From contig NZ_JAAGWY010000002.1 in NCBI RefSeq assembly GCF_010686705.1, positions 1,080,197 through 1,144,196 on the forward strand: DNA of 64,000 nt, written 5' to 3'. Position 1 is the stretch's first letter. Each line of letters begins with the position of its first letter. The notes under the pieces were generated by a model. That model saw only the letters and a program-made list of their open reading frames with translations, did no database searches and had not been told where the DNA came from. The position numbers and the translations under genes were made by a program. Shown here one piece after another: positions 33,175-41,826 of this stretch. Source of the DNA: Leifsonia tongyongensis. GTDB taxonomy: Bacteria; Actinomycetota; Actinomycetes; Actinomycetales; Microbacteriaceae.

Positions 33175-33891
33175 TCAGGCCGTGAGGCCGAGGGCGTCCA
33201 TCCGTCTGGTGTGCGCCGCGATCAGTTCGGTGAAGATCGGTTCCGTCCGCTCTTCGTCCGTGCGCGCGTTGCCGGACAGATGAAGTGCGGACCGCGCCAC
33301 GAGGAGCGTGTCGCCGACGAGCCGCCTGCCCCACATCGCCAGCCGCGACGCGAGCTGCGGGTCCTCTGCAATGGCGTCGCGAAGGATGCGCACCACCTCG
33401 TCCTGGCCCGAGTCGAGTCCGAGCAGCTGGGCCGCCCGGGGCCCGAAGTCGCCGGGAAGGCCGGCGGACAGGCGGATGAAGAAGTCGTCGAGGAGCCCTG
33501 CCGTCAGATGGGCGGCCAGGAGGGTCTCCTGCCAGTCCGCGCCCGTCGTGATCGCACTGAAACCGTCGATGGCGTCGGCGAACGGCTGCATGGCGTAGGC
33601 GGGATCGTCTCCGCGCCTGCGGATCTCGGCCACCAGTCCCTGATGCTTGGCCAGTGCGAAACCGGCCGCCTTGCCGATGCTCTCCCGTGCCTCGAGGTCG
33701 GGCACTTCGCCGACGACGCGGGAGAGCGTCTGGAAGGCCTCGAGCTGCAGGTAGGCCGCCTGTCCGAGGTAGGGCAGGAGTTCGGGGGCGATCTCGTGCA
33801 GGTCCACCCTCGTCGCAGGCGGCTGCTCCGACCGCGGCTTGAGCCGGGGAAGCTCGACCAGTGGCCGGCGACGGGTGAACCAGGTTGACAC
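33175..33891 (-). CDS. Ferritin-like fold protein (Rv3210c type)
   Basis: Protein of 238 residues, nearly all helical. Glu/His residues sit at ferritin-like spacing (ELLPYLGQAAYLQLEAFQTL and later ARESIGKAAGFALAKHQGLV), resembling the ferritin-like domain of MiaE-type hydroxylases and the actinobacterial family typified by Rv3210c. A di-iron site is possible but not certain. GTG start at 33891. It lies tail to tail with the small membrane protein and head to head with the RNA helicase. Confidence 0.75.
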   Translation of the reverse strand: MSTWFTRRRPLVELPRLKPRSEQPPATRVDLHEIAPELLPYLGQAAYLQLEAFQTLSRVVGEVPDLEARESIGKAAGFALAKHQGLVAEIRRRGDDPAYAMQPFADAIDGFSAITTGADWQETLLAAHLTAGLLDDFFIRLSAGLPGDFGPRAAQLLGLDSGQDEVVRILRDAIAEDPQLASRLAMWGRRLVGDTLLVARSALHLSGNARTDEERTEPIFTELIAAHTRRMDALGLTA

Positions 33892-34071
33892 GTACGCAAG
33901 TGTAGCGATGGCGGATGCGCGTGCTCGGGGCAGTTCGCCCGCATCCCCCTTAACGCCGTCTGTACAGGAGCATCAACTAGGCTGTGAATGCCGTCGGCAT
34001 GGATCGACGGCCCTACGCCTGTGAAAAGAAGACGGCGTAGACCTCGTGAACAAACCGACAGGCATCAATTC

Positions 34072-35541
34072 GTGACTTTCTCCGATCTCAACATCGACCA
34101 GGACATGGTCGACGCGCTGGCAGCGAAGGGGATCGTCGAACCGTTCCCCATCCAGGCCCAGACCATCCCCCTCGCCCTCGACGGCCAGGACATCATCGGC
34201 CAGGCCAAGACCGGAACCGGTAAGACGTTCGGCTTCGGCCTCCCCGTCATCCAGCGCCTCGGGCTCGACCCGAAGCCCGGCGTCCAGGCCCTCATCGTCG
34301 TCCCCACCCGCGAACTCTGCGTGCAGGTTTTCGAAGACCTGTCGCAGGCGGCCGAGAACCGCTCGACCAGCGTCGTCGCGATCTACGGCGGCAAGGCCTA
34401 CGAAGGCCAGATCGAGCAGATCAAGGCCGGCGCTCAGATCGTCGTCGGCACCCCGGGGCGCCTCCTCGACCTCGCCGGCCAGCGCCTGCTCAACCTCGGC
34501 AACGTGCGCGAGATGGTGCTGGACGAGGCCGACAAGATGCTCGACCTCGGCTTCCTCGCCGACATCGAGAAGCTCTTCGCCCAGACACCGGCGACCCGCC
34601 ACACCATGCTGTTCTCTGCGACGATGCCGGGTCCGATCGTCGCCCTCGCGCGCCGGTTCATGACGCGGCCCATCCACATCCGCGCGACCGACCCCGACGA
34701 GGGCCAGGTACAGGCGAACATCAAGCACCTCATCTACCGTGCGCATGCGCTCGACAAGGACGAGGTGGTCGCCCGCATCCTCCAGGCCGAGGGACGCGGC
34801 AAGACCGTCGTCTTCACCCGCACCAAGCGCGCCGCCGCGAAACTGGTGGAGGAGCTGGGCGATCGCGGGTTCAACGCCGCAGCCGTGCACGGCGACCTCA
34901 ACCAGGAGCAGCGCGAGCGGGCGATGGCAGCGTTCAAGGCGGGCAAGAAGGACATCCTGATCGCCACCGACGTCGCCGCGCGAGGAATCGACGTCGACGA
35001 CGTGACGCACGTCATCAACCACACCATCCCCGAAGACGAGAAGACCTACCTCCACCGCGCTGGGCGCACCGGCCGTGCGGGCAAGACCGGCATCGCCGTG
35101 ACCTTCGTCGACTGGGACGACCTGCACAAGTGGGCGCTGATCAACCGGGCTCTCGAGTTCGGCCAGCCCGAGCCGGTCGAGACCTACTCATCGTCCCCCC
35201 ACCTGTACTCCGACCTGGACATCCCGGAAGGCGCCAAGGGCCGGCTGAAGAGCACCCCCGCCGTCAAGGTCGAGTCCGCCGGCTCCCGCGGTCCCCGTGA
35301 TTCGCAGGGCTCACGCGCGGAGGGCGGCGAGAGCCGGAACCGTTCGCGTTCGCGGACACGCGGCGGCCGCCCGGCATCCGCCGGCGCATCGCACGACGGC
35401 CAGCCCGCTGCCGAGCACGCCGCGTCCGGCACCCACGACGGCGGCGGTGCGCAGCACCACGACGGCAACAGCGCCCCGCGCCGTCGCAGCCGCACGCGTC
35501 GCCGCAGCGGCGGCTCCCCCACCGCCGCCCCCGCGAGCTAG
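34072..35541 (+). CDS. DEAD-box ATP-dependent RNA helicase
   Basis: Protein of about 489 residues. Motifs in order: Q motif (PFPIQAQTIP), I (AKTGTGKTFGFG), Ia (PTRELCVQ), II (VLDEADKMLDLGF), III (SAT), IV-V (ATDVAARGIDVD), VI (HRAGRTGRAG). A 130-residue basic, Arg/Ser/Gly-rich C-terminal tail probably binds RNA. It is the RhlE-like helicase of this conserved block (Rv3211). Start uncertain: the domain begins at the GTG at 34072; GTG 34021 and ATG 33988 would add a basic extension (KRRRRRPREQ). No good ribosome binding site precedes any of them. Confidence 0.9.
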   Translation: MTFSDLNIDQDMVDALAAKGIVEPFPIQAQTIPLALDGQDIIGQAKTGTGKTFGFGLPVIQRLGLDPKPGVQALIVVPTRELCVQVFEDLSQAAENRSTSVVAIYGGKAYEGQIEQIKAGAQIVVGTPGRLLDLAGQRLLNLGNVREMVLDEADKMLDLGFLADIEKLFAQTPATRHTMLFSATMPGPIVALARRFMTRPIHIRATDPDEGQVQANIKHLIYRAHALDKDEVVARILQAEGRGKTVVFTRTKRAAAKLVEELGDRGFNAAAVHGDLNQEQRERAMAAFKAGKKDILIATDVAARGIDVDDVTHVINHTIPEDEKTYLHRAGRTGRAGKTGIAVTFVDWDDLHKWALINRALEFGQPEPVETYSSSPHLYSDLDIPEGAKGRLKSTPAVKVESAGSRGPRDSQGSRAEGGESRNRSRSRTRGGRPASAGASHDGQPAAEHAASGTHDGGGAQHHDGNSAPRRRSRTRRRSGGSPTAAPAS

Positions 35542-35565
35542 CCCCGCCGGGCACGCGATTGGGTG

Positions 35566-35608
35566 CCACGAATTACGCTTCGAAAGCGCGTTTTGGCGTT
35601 TTTCGTGG
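35566..35608. terminator. Nested hairpin terminator between convergent genes
   Basis: Outer arms CCACGAA (35566) and TTCGTGG (35602) enclose an inner hairpin CGCTT-CGA-AAGCG followed by T-rich runs. It sits in the 84-base gap between the RNA helicase and the transglycosylase-like gene and could serve both. Confidence 0.6.
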
Positions 35609-35625
35609 TACCTGATCTCGCCGAG

Positions 35626-36753
35626 TCAGTACCAGTTGTAGCCCATCTCGTGGTTCCACGCTCCGCACGGTGACCCGTACGCGCGCGAGATGTACGAGAG
35701 TCCCCAGTTGATCTGGGTGCGGGCGTTCGTCTGCCAGTCGGGTCCGGCCGTCGCCATCTTGCTTGCGGGAAGCGACTGCGGGATGCCGTAGGCACCGCTC
35801 GACGTGTTGTATGCGTCGGCGCGCCATCCGGATTCCTGGTTCCACAGGCGGATCAGGCAGGACATCTGGTCCCCGCCCCAGCCGTAGGACGGCAGGACGC
35901 TCTGCGCGTAGGCCTGCGCACCGGCAGGATCGACGACCACGCCGCCGGGCGGAGGAGCGAAACTGTCCGCTGAGCCCTGGCTCGCTTGCTGCTGGGCGAG
36001 TGCCGCCGCCGCCGCGACGCCTTCGGCGTACTTCTCCTCGACCTTCGCGGTCGTGCGTTTCAGGGATGCGAGCTGCGCGTACAGAACCTTGGCGTGCGTC
36101 CGCTGGGTGGCGAGTTCTGCATCCGCTGCGCGCTGTGCCGCCTGCGCCGCCTCGAGCGCCTTCTGCGCCTTCACGGCGAGCGACGCGCGGGCCACCTCGG
36201 CCGACTTCGCGTCGCCGCTGAGCGACGTGGCGAGGTTCTGCTGCTGGATGGCTTTGGTGAAGAGGTCCCCCGCTCGGCTCGTGAGCCCGGCCATCGCCCC
36301 GAGCTGGTAGAGGAGGTCCGGCGCGCCGGGAGCGCGGGACCCGTCGAGGAACAGGTGGATGGTGAGGTCGGCGCCGCTGATCCGCGTCAGCTGCTCGGTG
36401 AGGGCGCCGCTCTGGGTCTTGAGGGATCGGGCGGATGCGCTGGCCGAGGCCGCGCTCTTCGCGAGCCTGGTCGCCTTGTCGGTCGCAGCGGCGAGGTCGG
36501 ATTGGGCCTTGGCGGATTCCGCGGCCCGTTTGATCGCAAGGTCGGCCGCTGCAGCGGCCTGCTGCTGAAGCCGGCCAAGCAGCTGGTCGATCTTCGTGAC
36601 TTCCGCCTGCGTGGCGGCCTGGCTCGCTTTCGCGGCCTGCACGTCGCCCCAGCTGGGGTAGCTCGTGTCGGCGGTGGCAGCCGGCACCCCGCCGCCCACG
36701 GCGAGGAGCGCAGCGACGAGGAGTCCCACGCCGACTCGGGATCGACCTCTCAC
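35626..36753 (-). CDS. Secreted lytic-transglycosylase-like protein with coiled coil
   Basis: Protein of about 375 residues. A Sec signal peptide (VGVGLLVAALLAVGGGVPAATA) is followed by a long Ala/Gln/Lys-rich coiled coil (about 40-240) as in NlpC/P60-type and Apf-like cell-wall proteins. The C-terminal lysozyme-like domain includes LIRLWNQESGWRADAYN (catalytic Glu), GAYGIPQSLPASKM and a final MGYNWY. It probably cleaves peptidoglycan during growth or separation. The GTG at 36753 is preferred to that at 36759 because GGAGG then has 6-base spacing. Two cysteines in the C-terminal domain may form a disulfide. Confidence 0.85.
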   Translation of the reverse strand: MRGRSRVGVGLLVAALLAVGGGVPAATADTSYPSWGDVQAAKASQAATQAEVTKIDQLLGRLQQQAAAAADLAIKRAAESAKAQSDLAAATDKATRLAKSAASASASARSLKTQSGALTEQLTRISGADLTIHLFLDGSRAPGAPDLLYQLGAMAGLTSRAGDLFTKAIQQQNLATSLSGDAKSAEVARASLAVKAQKALEAAQAAQRAADAELATQRTHAKVLYAQLASLKRTTAKVEEKYAEGVAAAAALAQQQASQGSADSFAPPPGGVVVDPAGAQAYAQSVLPSYGWGGDQMSCLIRLWNQESGWRADAYNTSSGAYGIPQSLPASKMATAGPDWQTNARTQINWGLSYISRAYGSPCGAWNHEMGYNWY

Positions 36754-36800
36754 CTGCACCCTCCGCTCGCTCGTGCCCCGTTCAGGCTACGACGCTAATC

Positions 36801-37673
36801 TCATGAGGCGTAGAAGGGCGCCGCGCCTGTCGCTTGTTCGATAATGAGATCCAGAACGCGAGGATCCGTCGTGTTCTCGCCGAACCGGTTCGGTTTCCCG
36901 GAGCCGTGGTAGTCGCTCGACCCCGTGACCTGGAGCCCGAAGCGCTGTGCGAGTTCGTGTAGTCGCTCCCTGCCGTCGGGCGTGTTCTCGCGGTGGTCGA
37001 TCTCCAGTCCGAAGAGCCCGGCGTCGACGAGGCGCGCGAGACGGTCCGGCGGGATGACGCGGCCGCGGCCGCGCGTGCCGGGGTGCGCGAGGACCGGGAC
37101 GCCTCCGGCCGCGCGGATGAGGCGCACGCCGGTGAGGGGGTCGGGCGCGTAGTGCGGCTGGTAGTAGCCCGCGCGCCAGTGGAGGATTCCGGCGAACGCT
37201 GCGCTGCGGTCGGGCGCCAGTCCGCGGGCGACGAGGGCGTCGGCGATGTGGGGCCGTCCGACCGTCGCGCCCTCCGTGGTCTGTGCCACCACGTCGTCCC
37301 ACGTCAGGTCGTAATCCTCGGAGATCCGCTGCACCATCTCCTCGGCGCGCCGCAGCCGCCCGACCCTGATGCGCTCCGTCTCGGCGGCGAGCGCCTCGTC
37401 GAGAGGATCGAACAGGTAGCCGAGCATGTGCACGCTGGCGAACTCGATGCGCGTGCTGAGCTCCATGCCGGGGATGAGGGTGACGCCGGCTTCGGGGACG
37501 GCGGAGGCCGCATCCGCCCAGCCCGCCGTGGAGTCGTGGTCGGTGAGCGCGACCGTTCCGAGCCCGGCGACAGCGGCCGCGCGCACCAGCTCGGCGGGCG
37601 TCTCCGTCCCGTCGGACACACTCGAATGCGTGTGTAGGTCGATGGGACCACGGAAGCGTCGCTCATCACCCAT
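36801..37673 (-). CDS. PHP-domain phosphoesterase (YciV/RNase AM-like)
   Basis: Protein of 290 residues beginning with the HxH motif (PIDLHTHSSVSDGTETP), then LTDHDS, GMELSTR, a mid HP (LAHPGTRG) and SSDYHG near the end. The pattern matches the TrpH/YciV family, whose characterised members hydrolyse 3',5'-nucleoside bisphosphates or act as 5'-3' exoribonucleases on short RNAs. The start at 37673 is weakly supported by GATGAA; the upstream open frame is antisense to the peptidase gene. Divergent from the Xaa-Pro aminopeptidase with 67 bases between. Confidence 0.87.
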   Translation of the reverse strand: MGDERRFRGPIDLHTHSSVSDGTETPAELVRAAAVAGLGTVALTDHDSTAGWADAASAVPEAGVTLIPGMELSTRIEFASVHMLGYLFDPLDEALAAETERIRVGRLRRAEEMVQRISEDYDLTWDDVVAQTTEGATVGRPHIADALVARGLAPDRSAAFAGILHWRAGYYQPHYAPDPLTGVRLIRAAGGVPVLAHPGTRGRGRVIPPDRLARLVDAGLFGLEIDHRENTPDGRERLHELAQRFGLQVTGSSDYHGSGKPNRFGENTTDPRVLDLIIEQATGAAPFYAS

Positions 37674-37723
37674 GGGTTCATCGTACGGGGCGCGACCCCG
37701 GCGGCCGCAGGCACGTCGCCGTC

Positions 37724-37736
37724 GGTGAAAGAATGG
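37724..37736 (+). promoter_or_regulatory. GGTGAAAGAATGG motif before Xaa-Pro aminopeptidase
   Basis: This 13-base sequence lies 4 bases before the ATG. The identical sequence lies 4 bases before the unrelated general-stress gene on the other strand (39937-39949). Inside it AAGAAT sits 6 bases before the start codon, the spacing of a -10 box for a leaderless mRNA. Confidence 0.5.
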
Positions 37737-37740
37737 AGGC

Positions 37741-39261
37741 ATGTCGTCACACACCGAATCGCCCCAGCAGACCGCCACCAGCGAGCCGGAGCCGCGCGCG
37801 ACCTCGAATCGGTCGACGACGCCGGGTTCCGACGCGTTCAAGGAGTACATCGGCAGCGGCTGGGCGGAGCGTCCGGATGTGCTCCCCGGCGCCCGTGAGC
37901 AGGCCGCGTTCGCCGCCGACCGCCGTGCGCGCATCTCGCGGCTCCACCCGGGCAAGCGCATCGTCATCCCCGCCGGCCGGCTCAAGACGCGCTCGAACGA
38001 CACCGACTACGCCTTCCGCGCGCATTCCGCATTCGCGCACCTGACCGGTTGGGGCTCGGACACGGAGCCGGGCAGCGTTCTGGTCCTCGAACCGACTGCT
38101 GACGGCCACGACGCCACCCTGTACTTCCGCGAGCGCGCCGGACGCGATTCGGACGAGTTCTACGCCAACCCCGAGATCGGCGAGTTCTGGATCGGGCCGC
38201 GGCCTTCGCTCGCACAGGTAGCGAGCGATCTCGCCCTTCCTGCACGCGGCATCGCCGAGCTGACGGCTGTCATCGAGGCCACCGACGAGAACACCCTGGT
38301 CGTGCGCGAGGCCGATCCGACGCTCACGGACCAGATCGACGGCCTCAGGCTGCTCAACCTCGACGACCGGATCGCCGATGTGGAGGCGCACGAGGGCGAT
38401 GACGAGCTGGCACGCGACCTTTCCGAGCTGCGCCTCGTGAAGGACTCGTTCGAGATCGGCGAACTGCGCGCCGCGGTGGACGCCACGGCACGCGGGTTCG
38501 ACGACGTGGTCGCAGACCTCCCCCGGATCACCGCGCACCGCCGCGGCGAGCGACTCGTCGAAGGGGTGTTCAACGGGCGCGCCCGGGCCGACGGCAACGC
38601 GGTCGGGTACGACACCATCGCTGCGAGCGGGCCGCACGCGTGCATCCTGCACTGGACCCGGAACGATGGGCCCGTCGTGCCCGGCGATCTCATCCTGCTC
38701 GACGCCGGAGTGGAGGTCGACAGCTACTACACCGCCGACATCACGCGAACGTTCCCGATCAGCGGGCGGTTCACCGAGACCCAGCGCCTCGTGTACGAGG
38801 CGGTGCGCGAAGCAGCGGATGCGGCATTCGCGATCGTGCGCCCCGGCATCCGGTTCCGTGAGATCCATGCGACGGCGATGGCCGTGATCGCCCGGCGGAC
38901 CGCCGAATGGGGCCTCCTCCCCGTGTCGGCGGAGGAGGCGCTCCTGGCTGACAACCAGCAGCACCGCCGTTACATGGTGCACGGCACGAGCCATCATCTC
39001 GGCCTCGACGTCCACGACTGCGCGCAGGCGCGCCGCGACCTCTACCTGGACGGCGTGCTCGAGCCCGGCATGGTGTTCACCATCGAGCCCGGCCTGTACT
39101 TCCAGCCTGACGATCTGACGGTGCCCGAGCATTTCCGCGGCATCGGTGTGCGCATCGAGGACAACATCCTCGTGACGGCGGACGGCGCGGAGAACCTCTC
39201 GATCGCGATCCCCCGCACGGCCGACGAGGTCGAAGCCTGGGTGCAGGGCGCGCGGAACTAG
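37741..39261 (+). CDS. Xaa-Pro aminopeptidase (M24B)
   Basis: Protein of 506 residues that removes N-terminal residues next to proline. An N-terminal creatinase-like domain is followed by the pita-bread domain with all five metal ligands: Asp (LLDAGVEVDSYYTADITRTF gives two), His (HGTSHHLGLDVHD), Glu (FTIEPGLYF) and Glu (GVRIEDNILVT). Length matches PepP of actinobacteria. A GGAGG lies only 1-2 bases before the ATG, too close to act normally, so a leaderless transcript from the AAGAAT box is likelier. No signal peptide; cytoplasmic. Confidence 0.92.
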   Translation: MSSHTESPQQTATSEPEPRATSNRSTTPGSDAFKEYIGSGWAERPDVLPGAREQAAFAADRRARISRLHPGKRIVIPAGRLKTRSNDTDYAFRAHSAFAHLTGWGSDTEPGSVLVLEPTADGHDATLYFRERAGRDSDEFYANPEIGEFWIGPRPSLAQVASDLALPARGIAELTAVIEATDENTLVVREADPTLTDQIDGLRLLNLDDRIADVEAHEGDDELARDLSELRLVKDSFEIGELRAAVDATARGFDDVVADLPRITAHRRGERLVEGVFNGRARADGNAVGYDTIAASGPHACILHWTRNDGPVVPGDLILLDAGVEVDSYYTADITRTFPISGRFTETQRLVYEAVREAADAAFAIVRPGIRFREIHATAMAVIARRTAEWGLLPVSAEEALLADNQQHRRYMVHGTSHHLGLDVHDCAQARRDLYLDGVLEPGMVFTIEPGLYFQPDDLTVPEHFRGIGVRIEDNILVTADGAENLSIAIPRTADEVEAWVQGARN

Positions 39262-39277
39262 GCAGCCGACCTGGGGC

Positions 39278-39300
39278 GGCCGGCTCCGCTTGCGCCGGCC
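39278..39300. terminator. Possible terminator hairpin
   Basis: GGCCGGC (39278) pairs with GCCGGCC (39294) around a 9-base loop in the 38-base gap between two convergent genes. It touches the stop codon of the minus-strand gene and has no T tract, so the call is tentative. Confidence 0.4.
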
Positions 39301-39932
39301 TAGCCTACGGCAGGCGGGGCGGGCGGCGGATCCGACGGATGCGAGGGCCCCGCGTCCGCCGGCGGTGCGGGTGGCGCAGCCCGTGCCGGCGGCGGGTCGG
39401 ACGGGTGCGGTGCGACCGGAGCCGCATCCGCGACCGGCGCCGCCTGGTGGTCACCGGCGATCAGATTGCGCGCACGATTGACGAGCTCGGAATCGACGAG
39501 CACCGAATAGCTCGTCGCGATGACCTGGGCGACCGAGGTGTAGTCGCGCCGGCGGCGGTTCACCGCGTACGACACGACCCCGAAGAGCGTTCCGAAGCCC
39601 GCGCCGATCAGCACGGCTGCGATCACGAACGCGAAGCTGGTGGCCGGGTTGAAGATCACGAGCAGCAGACCGATGAAGATCCCGAACCAGGCGCCGGAGG
39701 CCGCTCCTGCGACTGCGACCCGCCCCCAGCTCAGTTTGCCGGTGACCCGCTCGACGCTTTTGAGGTCGCTTCCGACGATCGAGAGTTTGGCGACGGGGAA
39801 GTCGGCGCGGGCGAGCACGTCGACCGCCTGCTGGGCCTCGGGATACGTCTCGTAGGTCGCAATGACCTCGCCGCGTGGAAGTGTCGGGAAAACCACTCTG
39901 CTGCGGCCGCCGAACGGGCTCTGGTTACTCAC
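39300..39932 (-). CDS. General stress protein 17M-like membrane protein
   Basis: Protein of 210 residues. The N-terminal part (EVIATYETYPEAQQAVDVLARADFP, KLSIVGSDLKSVERVTG) matches the GSP17M/YflT-type domain of general stress proteins. Two membrane helices follow (AVAGAASGAWFGIFIGLLLVI and AFVIAAVLIGAGFGTLFGVV), then a cytoplasmic region and a Pro/Ala-rich tail with two HPSDPPPA repeats. GTG start with no clear ribosome binding site, but the shared 13-base motif lies just upstream. Function unknown. Confidence 0.8.
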   Translation of the reverse strand: MSNQSPFGGRSRVVFPTLPRGEVIATYETYPEAQQAVDVLARADFPVAKLSIVGSDLKSVERVTGKLSWGRVAVAGAASGAWFGIFIGLLLVIFNPATSFAFVIAAVLIGAGFGTLFGVVSYAVNRRRRDYTSVAQVIATSYSVLVDSELVNRARNLIAGDHQAAPVADAAPVAPHPSDPPPARAAPPAPPADAGPSHPSDPPPAPPAVG

Positions 39933-39936
39933 CTGA

Positions 39937-39949
39937 CCATTCTTTCACC
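39937..39949 (-). promoter_or_regulatory. GGTGAAAGAATGG motif before general-stress gene
   Basis: Minus-strand copy of the same 13-mer found before the Xaa-Pro aminopeptidase, also 4 bases before the start codon. The internal AAGAAT is 6 bases before GTG, so it probably acts as a -10 box for a leaderless mRNA. Confidence 0.5.
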
Positions 39950-39976
39950 CAGCGCCGTTCCCCGGCTTCGAGGGCA

Positions 39977-39982
39977 TAAGTT
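39977..39982 (+). promoter_or_regulatory. Probable -10 element for leaderless CBS-protein mRNA
   Basis: TAAGTT hexamer 7 bases before the GTG at 39990, in an AT-rich patch unlike its surroundings. No ribosome binding site is present. Confidence 0.45.
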
Positions 39983-39989
39983 ATTACCT

Positions 39990-41315
39990 GTGAGTGCCTC
40001 CAGAGTTTTCGTCGCTCGGCTCGCCGGGTGCACCGTCTTCGACCCCGCGGGAGACCGCGTGGGCAAGGTGCGCGACGTCCTGGTGGTCTACCGCAAGAGC
40101 GACCCGCCGCGCGTGGTCGGCCTCATCGTCGAGATCCCCGGGAAGCGCAGGGTATTCGTCTCGATCGGCCGGGTGACCAGCATCGGCAGCGGTCAGATCA
40201 TCACGACCGGCCTGATCAACGTCCGCCGCTTCGAGCAGCGCGGCGGCGAGGTGCGCGTCATCGCCGAGATGCTCGGACGCCGCGTCGTCTTCGCCGACGG
40301 CTCCGGCGAGGCGACCATCGAGGACGTGGCCATCGAGAATTCGGGCCAGGGCGAGTGGGCGATCGAGCAGCTCTTCGTGCGGCGTCCGAAGACCGGTTCG
40401 TCGCCGTTCGGCAAAGGGCCGACCGCATTCGTCTCCTGGTCCGAGGTGTTCGAGAAGGCGAGTGCGGGTCAGGCCCAGTCGGCCGAGCAGCTCATCGCGA
40501 CCTACTCCGAGCTGAAGCCGGCCGACCTCGCCAACACCCTTCTCGACCTTCCGCAGCAGCGCATGCTCGAAGTCGCGGAGGAGCTGCCGGACGACCGTCT
40601 CGCCGATGTCCTCGAAGAGATGCCGGAGAGCGAGCAGGTCCAGATCCTCGGGCAGCTCGATGACGACCGTGCGGCCGACGTGCTCGATCAGATGCAGCCG
40701 GACGACGCCGCCGACCTGATCGCCCAGCTGTCGGACGAACGCGGCGAGCACCTCCTGGAGCTGATGCAGCCGGAGGAGGCCGAGGACGTCCGCATGCTCC
40801 TCAACTATGCGCCGGACACCGCGGGCGGCCTCATGACCACCGAGCCCATCATCGTCTCAGCGGATGCGACCGTCGCCGAGGGTCTCGCCCTGATCCGCCG
40901 GCACGAGCTCGCGCCCGCGCTCGGCGCCGCAATCTGCGTCACGCTTCCCCCGTACGAGGCCCCTACGGGCCGCTTCCTCGGCATGGTGCACTTCCAGCGG
41001 ATGCTCCGCTACCCGCCGCACGTGCGCCTCGGCACGCTGCTCGACCCGAGCCTCGAGCCGGTGACGGCAGACGCCTCGGCGGCCGAGGTCTCGCGCATCC
41101 TCGCCAGCTACAACCTCGTCTCGGTCCCGGTCGTGGACGAGAACCATCGCCTGGTCGGGGTGGTGACCATTGACGACATCCTCGACTTCCTGCTCCCCGA
41201 CGACTGGCGAAGTCGCGACGACGAAGACGACGTGCTGAAACGCCCGGCGCTCTCGGACAGTACAGGCAGTATCCCCATCGCGAACGGAAGGAGGGTCGGA
41301 AATGGCACGAGCTAG
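39990..41315 (+). CDS. PRC-barrel/MgtE-N/CBS-domain protein without transport domain
   Basis: Protein of 441 residues. Residues 1-100 hold a duplicated PRC-barrel-like region (FDPAGDRVGKVRDVLVVYRK). Residues 150-285 form an MgtE N-terminal superhelix with repeated LPDDRLADVLEEM-type units. A CBS pair follows (MTTEPIIVSADATVAEGLAL; VPVVDENHRLVGVVTIDDIL). The membrane channel domain of MgtE is absent, so it is a soluble sensor, probably of Mg2+ or a nucleotide. GTG 39990 is the start; the open frame back to 39339 is antisense to the neighbouring gene. It overlaps the DUF1003 gene by 14 bases. Confidence 0.87.
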   Translation: MSASRVFVARLAGCTVFDPAGDRVGKVRDVLVVYRKSDPPRVVGLIVEIPGKRRVFVSIGRVTSIGSGQIITTGLINVRRFEQRGGEVRVIAEMLGRRVVFADGSGEATIEDVAIENSGQGEWAIEQLFVRRPKTGSSPFGKGPTAFVSWSEVFEKASAGQAQSAEQLIATYSELKPADLANTLLDLPQQRMLEVAEELPDDRLADVLEEMPESEQVQILGQLDDDRAADVLDQMQPDDAADLIAQLSDERGEHLLELMQPEEAEDVRMLLNYAPDTAGGLMTTEPIIVSADATVAEGLALIRRHELAPALGAAICVTLPPYEAPTGRFLGMVHFQRMLRYPPHVRLGTLLDPSLEPVTADASAAEVSRILASYNLVSVPVVDENHRLVGVVTIDDILDFLLPDDWRSRDDEDDVLKRPALSDSTGSIPIANGRRVGNGTS

Positions 41316-41826
41316 CCGGTCGGACATCCGCCTGGACGCGCCCAAAGGGCTGCGCACGAGCGTCCTTCCCCGCCGGGGTGCGAGCGACAGGGACCGGTTC
41401 GGTCGTTTCACCGAGTGGATCGCCCGCAACATGGGCACGCCCTGGTTCATCATCGGGCTGACGATCTTCGTCATCTTCTGGATGGCCTGGAACATCCTGG
41501 CCCCGGCGCCGCTGCGTTTCGACTCTGCTGCGCTCGGGTTCATCGCGCTCACTCTGGTGCTCTCGCTCCAGGCCTCCTACGCCGCGCCGCTCATCCTGCT
41601 CGCCCAGAACCGGCAGGACGACCGCGACCGGGTCCAGATCGAGCAGGACCGGCAACGCGCGGAGCGCAATCTCGCCGACACCGAATATCTCGCGCGCGAG
41701 GTGGTCGCACTCCGACTCGCGGTCAGGGACATGGCCACGAAGGACTTCATCCGCGCCGAACTGCGCGCTCTGCTCGAAGACCTGGACAGCCGCGATGAGG
41801 CCGAAGCCGAGCAGTCCGGTGCCTGA
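41302..41826 (+). CDS. DUF1003 membrane protein
   Basis: Protein of 174 residues with the DUF1003 core: FTEWIARNMGTPWFIIGLTIFVIFWMAWNIL as the first membrane helix, then a second (LGFIALTLVLSLQASYAAPLILL) and the conserved QNRQDDRDR stretch leading into a coiled coil. Function unknown. It follows the MgtE-N/CBS gene with a 14-base overlap and precedes Mrp with a 32-base overlap; the same trio occurs in Mycobacterium (Rv1232c-Rv1231c and Rv1229c), suggesting linked roles. Confidence 0.88.
   Translation: MARASRSDIRLDAPKGLRTSVLPRRGASDRDRFGRFTEWIARNMGTPWFIIGLTIFVIFWMAWNILAPAPLRFDSAALGFIALTLVLSLQASYAAPLILLAQNRQDDRDRVQIEQDRQRAERNLADTEYLAREVVALRLAVRDMATKDFIRAELRALLEDLDSRDEAEAEQSGA

Noticed and set aside
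34065-35127. Minus-strand frame opposite the RNA helicase
   Set aside because: Low-complexity Asp/Val/Gly-rich antisense translation with no domain.
39339-39989. 217-residue N-terminal extension of the MgtE-N/CBS protein
   Set aside because: Antisense to the general-stress gene; the GTG at 39990 begins the conserved PRC-barrel sequence.
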